DNA from: an uncultured Terriglobus sp. | Lineage (GTDB): Bacteria; Acidobacteriota; Terriglobia; Terriglobales; Acidobacteriaceae | Direction of reading: 5' to 3' | Length of the DNA stretch: 11,518 bases | Assembly (NCBI GenBank): GCA_937859825.1 | Contig: CALMAP010000250.1 | Coordinates: forward strand, 7,152-18,669 | Position numbers and translations under genes: made by a program | The notes under the pieces: generated by a model | Seen by the model: the letters and a program-made list of their open reading frames with translations, nothing else | What the model was told of the DNA's origin: nothing | The model's database searches: none | Part shown: in pieces, positions 6,173-11,518 of the stretch | Layout: each line of letters starts with the position of its first letter | Position numbering within the stretch: position 1 is the first letter of the stretch

Positions 6173-7672
6173 ATGCTGCGTGCACAATTTATCCCGGTTT
6201 TGATCTTGTGTGGATTCACGATGCGGTGTACCGCGCAACAGGCACCTGCTTCACAGACGCACGATGCGACCGTTGAGCTGCGCGGCAAAGTGGAACAGTT
6301 GATGCGCGCCATGGACGCCACGGAGGCACGCATTGCATCCGAGCAGAAACAACTGTGGGCAATGCGGCAGCAGTTGTTGGAAGTGCAGGCCTCCCTGTCT
6401 AGCTTGCCGCGAACTCCAGATGCATCCGTTGCTGCCGCAGAACCCGGGGTATCGTCGTCAAGCGCGACACCGGAGGAGCAGCGGGCGCTGCTTGCCAGCC
6501 AGATCTCCACGCTGGACCAGGAAAAAGTGGAGAGTGCATCGAAGTACCCGGTCCGCATTCATGGAACGATTTTGCTGAACGGCTTCATTAACAGCCAGCG
6601 GGTCGATCAGGCCTCTGCTCCCAGCGCGGCTATCGGCGGTCGTGGCAGTACCGGCCTGTCGCTGCGGCAGACGTCGCTCGGCATGGACGCAACCGGGCCA
6701 CGCCTGCTCGGCGCGACCAGCCGCGCAGACGTGAACGTCGACTTCTTCGGCACGGCGCAAGAAGCAGGCTACGACAATGCAGGCGGCCTTCTGCGCATGC
6801 GTACCGCACACGCGGCGCTGGACTGGAAAACGACGGAACTCTTCATCGCGTACGACCGGCCGTTGATCTCACCGTTCGTGCCGGAGTCGCTGGTCGCCTC
6901 TGCCGTGCCCGAGCTCTCATGGTCCGGTAACCTTTGGAGCTGGAACCCGCAGGTGGGGCTCAGGCACACGTGGGGCACGCGCAGCCGCCTTCATGTCGAG
7001 TCGGCCCTGATCGATGTTGCCGATCCCGTCTATGCAAACCAGACAGGGGAAAATCAAGGCGCGTCGCTTGCGCAATCCAGCCGCAAGCTGGGCGTTCAGG
7101 CGCGCGTGGCGCTGCTGGGCAAGGACGATGCACATAGTGCTTCTGTCGGCATTGGTGGCTACTTCTCCCCGCACCGGTTCAGTACCAGCGCGTTTGCGCC
7201 GGGCATCGACTTGAACGCCTGGGCCGGTACGCTGGACTTCCGTTTGCCTTTGGGTCATGGATTGTCACTTACGGGCACGGGCTATCGTGGCGCCGCACTC
7301 GGCGGACTGGGCGGCGGTGGCTACCGGGACTTCGTCATTCGAGGTAGCGGTGCTGCGACACAGGTGCGTGCGCTTGACGACGTTGGCGGATGGGCGCAAC
7401 TGCACCAAGCCCTGGGTCAACGCTTCACGTGGAATGTGGGTCTTGGAATCGACAACCCTTTCGTACGGCAAATCCGCGCTTTCTCTGATAACGGCTTCGC
7501 CAACTCCTACGAGAACATCGCGCGCAATCGCACGGTCTTTGCCAATTTCATCTACAGCCCACGCGCCTATCTGCTCTTCTCAGCGGAGTATCGCAACGTG
7601 CGAACCGCGCCGGTGCAGGGGCTGCTCTGGACAAGCCATGTAAGCGGCGTTGGAGCGGCCTACCGGTTCTGA
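6173..7672 (+). CDS. Coiled-coil plus beta-barrel outer membrane protein (porin-like)
   Basis: Predicted outer membrane channel of 499 residues. The ATG at 6173 is chosen because GAGAGG lies 5 nt upstream and a signal peptide begins there (residues 1-21, FIPVLILCGFTMRCTA). Residues 33-80 form a probable coiled coil rich in Gln, Glu and Leu (VEQLMRAMDATEARIASEQ). A Ser/Ala-rich linker follows to about 122. From about 126 the sequence alternates in beta-barrel fashion (VRIHGTILLNGFIN at the start; LFIAYDRPLISPFVPESL and a Gly-rich strand region GALGGLGGGGYRDF-like later). It ends in YRF, an aromatic terminal residue as in barrel insertion signals. A periplasmic coiled coil before a barrel recalls trimeric DcaP/OprP-type porins, but I see no signature that fixes the family. 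It begins 16 nt after the kinase stop, so it belongs to the operon and may be a target or partner of the signalling pair. Confidence 0.75.
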   Translation: MLRAQFIPVLILCGFTMRCTAQQAPASQTHDATVELRGKVEQLMRAMDATEARIASEQKQLWAMRQQLLEVQASLSSLPRTPDASVAAAEPGVSSSSATPEEQRALLASQISTLDQEKVESASKYPVRIHGTILLNGFINSQRVDQASAPSAAIGGRGSTGLSLRQTSLGMDATGPRLLGATSRADVNVDFFGTAQEAGYDNAGGLLRMRTAHAALDWKTTELFIAYDRPLISPFVPESLVASAVPELSWSGNLWSWNPQVGLRHTWGTRSRLHVESALIDVADPVYANQTGENQGASLAQSSRKLGVQARVALLGKDDAHSASVGIGGYFSPHRFSTSAFAPGIDLNAWAGTLDFRLPLGHGLSLTGTGYRGAALGGLGGGGYRDFVIRGSGAATQVRALDDVGGWAQLHQALGQRFTWNVGLGIDNPFVRQIRAFSDNGFANSYENIARNRTVFANFIYSPRAYLLFSAEYRNVRTAPVQGLLWTSHVSGVGAAYRF

Positions 7673-7674
7673 CG

Positions 7675-8376
7675 ATGAAGGCCCTTTTCCGCATGAACGT
7701 ATTCTGCGTTGCCCTGCTTCTCATGGCAGCAGCTGCGCATGCGCAAACGACTGTCTCTGCGCGTGTCGAACTGCCGCCACAGGCAAAGCACGCGCACGCA
7801 GCGCAACAGAACGCGGTGCTTTGGCTGGAGCCGGTCGATACAAGCCTGGAAGGTATACGTTGGCCATTTCCACCGCCTTACCGGCTTTTGCAGAAAGACC
7901 GCATGTTCCAACCACACCTGCTGGTGGTACCCATAGGTGCAAGCGTCGCTTTTCCGAACGCAGACCCGTACTTTCACAACGTCTTCTCACTGTTTGAAGG
8001 CAGCCGCTTCGACCTGGGCCTGTATGAAGCCGGCAGCACACGCAACGTGCGGTTTTCCCGCAAGGGCGTGTCTTACATTTTCTGCAACATCCATCCAGAG
8101 ATGGGTGCGGTCGTGCTAAGTCTGGACACACCCCTGTGGGCCACCCTCGGCACAGGAAACACCCTGTTCATCCGCAACGTACCCAAAGGCACTTACGAGG
8201 CCCACCTCTGGGTAGAAGGCCAGGAGGCGTATTCGCTGACGAACTGGAGGCATACGATCGTCGTTCCTGCCAGCGGAATGATCGACGCTGGAACGTTTCA
8301 TGGCGGGCAGGTGCATCCCTCGGAGCACCTTGATAAGTTCGGCCACACTTACAGGAAAGACGCACCGGCATACTAA
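7675..8376 (+). CDS. Secreted cupredoxin-like (blue copper type) protein
   Basis: Predicted periplasmic protein of 233 residues. Residues 1-23 are a clear signal peptide ending AHA-Q. Residues 25-65 form a beta strand region before the copper domain. Residues about 80-150 have the plastocyanin pattern: LLVVPIGASVAFPNADPYFHN contains ligand H101, and SYIFCNIHPEM supplies C137, H140 and M143, so all four type-1 copper ligands are present with usual loop spacing. A C-terminal segment (LFIRNVPKGTYEAHLWVEG) resembles a small CnaB/carboxypeptidase-regulatory fold. Proteins of this layout are often labelled methylamine utilization protein in databases, a label with no support here since no amine dehydrogenase genes are nearby. 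The gap from the barrel gene is 2 nt with only a weak ribosome binding site, which suggests translational coupling. Electron transfer or copper binding is inferred from the ligand set; no partner enzyme is visible. Confidence 0.88.
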   Translation: MKALFRMNVFCVALLLMAAAAHAQTTVSARVELPPQAKHAHAAQQNAVLWLEPVDTSLEGIRWPFPPPYRLLQKDRMFQPHLLVVPIGASVAFPNADPYFHNVFSLFEGSRFDLGLYEAGSTRNVRFSRKGVSYIFCNIHPEMGAVVLSLDTPLWATLGTGNTLFIRNVPKGTYEAHLWVEGQEAYSLTNWRHTIVVPASGMIDAGTFHGGQVHPSEHLDKFGHTYRKDAPAY

Positions 8377-8431
8377 CCGGGGCACGGTAGCCAAATGCAG
8401 AGCAAGTGAGAGCGGCAAAGGTCATGTTAGC

Positions 8432-8470
8432 TTGCCGAATTTTCCTCGCAGGTCTTTGTGGGTTCGGCAA
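8432..8470. terminator. Inverted repeat between convergent genes, possible two-way terminator
   Basis: TTGCCGAA (8432-8439) and TTCGGCAA (8463-8470) are perfect 8-bp inverted copies around a 23-nt loop, placed between the cupredoxin stop (8376) and the UPF0182 stop (8561). Runs AAAA/TTTT are near but not directly after the stem on either strand. The position suits termination from both sides; the long loop makes it uncertain. Confidence 0.35.
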
Positions 8471-8534
8471 AACCACAGGCGTTACGCCATGCATGGCCAC
8501 AATCACGCTGAAGGGAAACCGCTGGTGACAGAAA

Positions 8535-8566
8535 ATTCCCGGCATCAGCGATTCCCGGCATCAGCG
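8535..8566. repeat. 16-bp perfect tandem duplication across the UPF0182 stop codon
   Basis: ATTCCCGGCATCAGCG occurs twice in direct succession (8535-8550 and 8551-8566) with no mismatch. On the minus strand each copy carries CGC-TGA, the final Arg and stop codons of the UPF0182 gene, so the duplication leaves the protein unchanged and adds a second TGA downstream, which is in another frame. Confidence 0.85.
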
Positions 8567-11440
8567 GTCCTCCTCTGCCAAATGATGCAGGTGGGTCTTG
8601 AGCGCATCCAGCTTTGCACCCGCTTCGCCCAGCTTGCCTTGCGCTGTCAGCCGTTGGTAGTCGGCCAGATCAGCCGCAGCCTGTTGAATCTCGGCATTTC
8701 GGCTCGTGGATGCGCTGGGGCTGGACAAAGGGTTCTGTGCCGATTGAGCGGTCACCTTGTCGCCCGGCTCGGAATTGCCCTGCTGCACGACCGGAGTGAT
8801 GGAAGATTCACTGCCATGGAACAGGCTGGAGAGTGCGGCTTCAAACGTTGTGCCGTAAGCAAGCCGGTCCTGCAATGCAAGCACGACCAGCCGGAGCTCA
8901 GGCATGGGGCTGCGATCGGCCTGCAGGTAAATCGATTCCGCATACAGCAGCGCCGAACCGGTCGGAATGACCAGCAGGTTGCCGCGATGCACATGCGATC
9001 CCTGCTGGTTCCACAAGGTCAACTGGCCGCTGATCTGCGCGTTCTGGTCGATACGTGCTTCGATCTGCGACGGGCCATCGACAAGCCGGGTCTTTGGAAA
9101 GTTGTAAGCGACAGCCTTTCCATACGCCTCGCCATCGCTTCGTCCGGCGATCCAGCCGATCAGATTGTTGCGATTGCTTGGGGTGAATGGAAGTATGTTG
9201 ACGAACTCCATTCCTTTCTCACCCGGCAGGTTCATCAACACATAGTTCGGTTCCATCTCCTGCGTGGAGCGCTGTCCCGTGCTGTCCAGGGCGGACTCGG
9301 TCGCGGGTGTCCAAAGATCTTCACGATTGAAGAAGGTTGCAGGGTCTGTCATGTGGTACAGGCCGTAGGCATGAGCCTGAACTTTGAGCAGCGTGTCGGT
9401 ATACCTGAGGTGAGCGCGCATGGTGGCGGGCATGGCCGAAACGGGCTGGAACATCGTGGGGAAAGCATTGCGGTAGGCCGCAAGGATCGGATCGGCGTCA
9501 TCCATTACGTAGAACGCAACGGTGCCGTCGTATGCATCGACCGCGATCTTCACACTGTTGCGCAGGTAGTTCACGTCGCCATCGTTGAAGGCGTAATGCC
9601 GCGCGTTGGGATAGGTCTCTGCCGTGGTGAACCCGTCCAAAATCCAGCGCAGCCGGCCGTCGTCACCCACGGTGATGTAGGGATCAGGGTCGAGTGTCAG
9701 GAACGGCGCAATGGTAAGCACACGGTCGCGGATGTTACGGCGCATCAGCAGCCGGGACTCAGGCGTGACGTCATCGCTGAAGGGAAGTTTCGCCACATCG
9801 CCACGTTCGAGAGCGATCATGGCACGGCGCAGCCAGTGGCCCAGCACGATGCCGCCGGAACCGGTGTAGCTGGTTAAGCTGTTGGACTGGCCCTGCGGGT
9901 AGTCGAACTCCTGCTGGTGGGTCTTCACGTAGACATCCGTATTCGTCATTTCGCCGAAGTAGACTTCCGGTCTGGCAACGTTGAGGGACGGCACGGTGCT
10001 TTGCACGGGCATGTTCCCCAGCAGCAGCATGGGCAGTCCCTCCGGTGTGAATCCGTTTACCGGATTCATCGTGACACCATAACCATGCGTGTAGATCAAT
10101 CGTTCGTTGATCCAGTTGCGGCTGCTTTCAGGCAGCTTGTTTGTGCTGAGTTCCCGCGTCGCCAGCATTACTTCGCGCATTTGGCCGTCCAGTACATAAC
10201 GGTCGATGTCGATGCCTGGAAAATCGTAGTACGTGCGGATTTCCTGGATCTGACGAAGCGTGTCCTGCAGCGCATTCGCGTCCCACAGGCGAATGTTTTG
10301 CAGGGTCGGCTGGTTGTTCACCGCATCCGCATCCGCGACCGTCGTGCCTGCGGCAAAAGGCCTTACAACAATGCTGTCCAGTGCGTAAGCGGTCCGTGTG
10401 GCATTGATGTTATTGCGAATAAACGGCTGCTCTTTGACCGGTTCGTTGGGCTTGACGATAAACGTGTCCACGGCGGCTGCAATGGTCAGAATCGCAACGT
10501 AGAGCAGTACGCCTGGAAGAACGGCAATTGCAATCCATCGCGCACCGGACTTGCGCGCAGCACCGTAAAGCGCGACCGCAGCACCTATCAGGAAGAGGGC
10601 GGCAACGAGCAGCCGGCCGGGTAGCTCTACGTGTGCGTCTGTGTACGTTGCACCGGAAAAGATGGTGTGCTCGGCCATGAGCAGGTTAAAGCGGCTGAGC
10701 CACGCACGAAGGGAACATACCAGCAAGAGAAAGGCAACTGCGGAATAGATTCCTCGCCACGGTGTCCGGTCCGCATACGCAAAGCGGAAGTCTTCGAGTT
10801 GCGGGCGGCTGCGCAGCACGTGCATCGCAACGGCCATGGCAAGCACCAGTATCGCGATGGCAGTAAGCCAGCCAGCCAACAGTTGCCAGGCAGGCAGCGT
10901 GAGCAGATAGAAATGGATGGACCGTCCAAGTACCGGATCGGTGGGTCCCGACGTATGCGGTGCGTACATCCACAAAGCAAAGGCAGGCCACTCCGCAGAC
11001 ATGGACGAACCGGCTATCCATGCGGCAAAAAGTGATCCAAGCAATGCCGCTGGCTTAAGCCAGCGCCCAACGTTCAGGGTAAACGGTTGGCCGTTCACCA
11101 GCACTGAGCGCACGATCTCCGTAGTACCGCCAGAGCGCCTGTCCTGCAGGAATAAGAAGCTGCCAAAGAGCAGGGCAAACGTGAGAAGGGAAAAAATCGC
11201 AAACAGACCCCAGTCGAGCACAAACGTTTTCAGAAAGACAGGAGTATAGCCAAGTGAACTGAACCACAACGCGTCCACATATGTGGCAAGCAGACGGCCA
11301 CCGCCCAAGAAGAGCGCCGCAACTACGGCTATGCTGATCAACAGGAGCTTCGGTCGGCGTGAACTTGCCGGAAGTTCGATAGTTTCTGGCACGATTACCT
11401 GCTTTGGAATCCATCCGTCACCGGTGGCTCTCAGCCTCAA
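8561..11440 (-). CDS. UPF0182 (COG1615) family integral membrane protein
   Basis: Large inner-membrane protein of unknown function; the family is typically 850-1,000 residues and this one has 959. Seven hydrophobic segments lie in the N-terminal third, at about 31-53, 69-93, 128-148, 186-208, 230-250, 275-297 and 302-325. Family-like text includes YVDALWFSSLGYTPVF after the first segment and RFNLLMAEHTIFSGATYTDA before the sixth. A large extracytoplasmic domain follows, with LQNIRLWDANALQDTLRQIQ, TYYDFPGIDIDRYVLDG, WINERLIYTHGYGVTMNPVN, RPEVYFGE, IAPFLTLDPDPYI and MEPNYVLMNLPGE, all typical of the family. A polar tail (about 880-959) ends in a predicted helix, EEDR. No ATG start exists in frame: the longest start is TTG at 11440; GTG at 11392-11390, preceded by AGG 6 nt upstream, would give 943 residues and keeps the first membrane segment. 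The gene stands alone and faces the copper-protein operon. Confidence 0.93.
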   Translation of the reverse strand: MRLRATGDGWIPKQVIVPETIELPASSRRPKLLLISIAVVAALFLGGGRLLATYVDALWFSSLGYTPVFLKTFVLDWGLFAIFSLLTFALLFGSFLFLQDRRSGGTTEIVRSVLVNGQPFTLNVGRWLKPAALLGSLFAAWIAGSSMSAEWPAFALWMYAPHTSGPTDPVLGRSIHFYLLTLPAWQLLAGWLTAIAILVLAMAVAMHVLRSRPQLEDFRFAYADRTPWRGIYSAVAFLLLVCSLRAWLSRFNLLMAEHTIFSGATYTDAHVELPGRLLVAALFLIGAAVALYGAARKSGARWIAIAVLPGVLLYVAILTIAAAVDTFIVKPNEPVKEQPFIRNNINATRTAYALDSIVVRPFAAGTTVADADAVNNQPTLQNIRLWDANALQDTLRQIQEIRTYYDFPGIDIDRYVLDGQMREVMLATRELSTNKLPESSRNWINERLIYTHGYGVTMNPVNGFTPEGLPMLLLGNMPVQSTVPSLNVARPEVYFGEMTNTDVYVKTHQQEFDYPQGQSNSLTSYTGSGGIVLGHWLRRAMIALERGDVAKLPFSDDVTPESRLLMRRNIRDRVLTIAPFLTLDPDPYITVGDDGRLRWILDGFTTAETYPNARHYAFNDGDVNYLRNSVKIAVDAYDGTVAFYVMDDADPILAAYRNAFPTMFQPVSAMPATMRAHLRYTDTLLKVQAHAYGLYHMTDPATFFNREDLWTPATESALDSTGQRSTQEMEPNYVLMNLPGEKGMEFVNILPFTPSNRNNLIGWIAGRSDGEAYGKAVAYNFPKTRLVDGPSQIEARIDQNAQISGQLTLWNQQGSHVHRGNLLVIPTGSALLYAESIYLQADRSPMPELRLVVLALQDRLAYGTTFEAALSSLFHGSESSITPVVQQGNSEPGDKVTAQSAQNPLSSPSASTSRNAEIQQAAADLADYQRLTAQGKLGEAGAKLDALKTHLHHLAEEDR

Positions 11441-11463
11441 GCATAGAGGTCCACAGACGAACG

Positions 11464-11492
11464 TGCCTAATCTGACCTGTCCGGAACGTCAA
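11464..11492 (-). promoter_or_regulatory. Putative promoter of the UPF0182 gene
   Basis: On the minus strand TTGACG (11492-11487) is followed after 17 nt by TAGGCA (11469-11464). The -35 box is good and the -10 poor. Initiation near 11457 would leave about 17 nt before the TTG start and about 65 nt before the GTG start, which favours neither strongly but leaves the GTG a normal leader. Confidence 0.3.
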
Positions 11493-11518
11493 AATCAGGC
11501 TTCTGTCCTGCGCCATAC

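Noticed and set aside
5668..6558. 296-codon minus-strand open frame
   Set aside because: It runs antisense across the end of the kinase gene and the start of the barrel gene. Its Cys/Ser/Arg-rich product is typical of shadow frames.
7675..8376. Methylamine utilization role for the cupredoxin-like protein
   Set aside because: Only the generic database label points there; no methylamine dehydrogenase or maturation genes are in the window.
8486..8497. Perfect 12-bp palindrome GCCATGCATGGC
   Set aside because: It has no room for a loop, lies downstream of both flanking genes and has no neighbouring promoter elements; chance is the simplest explanation.
8300..9877. 525-codon open frame on the plus strand, opposite the UPF0182 gene
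   Set aside because: It is antisense to a strongly recognisable family protein, has no ribosome binding site, and its product shows no domain pattern. GC-rich codon usage keeps the opposite frame open.
1..11518. Insertion sequences, phage genes, tRNA genes, CRISPR arrays
   Set aside because: I saw no transposase motifs, terminal repeats with target duplications, cloverleaf sequences or regularly spaced repeats.

Overview
The window reads as chromosomal DNA from an Acidobacteriota bacterium, most likely of the Terriglobia (Terriglobus/Granulicella/Edaphobacter type). This is inferred from gene content, not from a marker gene. The signs are an Oar-like TonB-dependent receptor with an N-terminal carboxypeptidase-regulatory domain, a TIGR03118-type secreted protein with an Ig-like/hydrophobic C-terminal tail as I remember it from this phylum, a large UPF0182 membrane protein, moderately high GC, and GGAGG-type ribosome binding sites. 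No tRNA, rRNA, CRISPR array or insertion sequence is visible.

Left part (1-1892). The first 952 bases hold the N-terminal 317 residues of a TonB-dependent receptor on the minus strand, cut by the window edge. Upstream of it lies about 940 bp with no intact gene. This stretch holds a probable promoter and leader hairpins for the receptor, a frameshifted minus-strand gene relic (about 1298-1854) with a terminator-like hairpin 30 nt past its stop, a 25-nt dyad, and the leader hairpin of the next gene.

Middle part (1893-8376), all on the plus strand. A TIGR03118-family secreted protein (1893-3545) ends in a good terminator-like hairpin. A compact four-gene operon follows: an OmpR/PhoB response regulator, an overlapping membrane histidine kinase, a coiled-coil plus beta-barrel outer membrane protein, and a secreted cupredoxin-like protein with a complete type-1 copper ligand set. 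Junctions are a 29-nt overlap, a 16-nt gap and a 2-nt gap, so co-transcription is very likely. The inference is an envelope stimulus-response cassette joining sensing, outer-membrane passage and a periplasmic copper/redox protein. This is the best candidate in the window for an undescribed system.

Right part (8377-11518). A short convergent intergenic region with an inverted repeat and a 16-bp tandem duplication separates the operon from a minus-strand UPF0182 (COG1615) protein with seven predicted membrane segments. That gene has no ATG start, and its stop codon lies inside the duplication.
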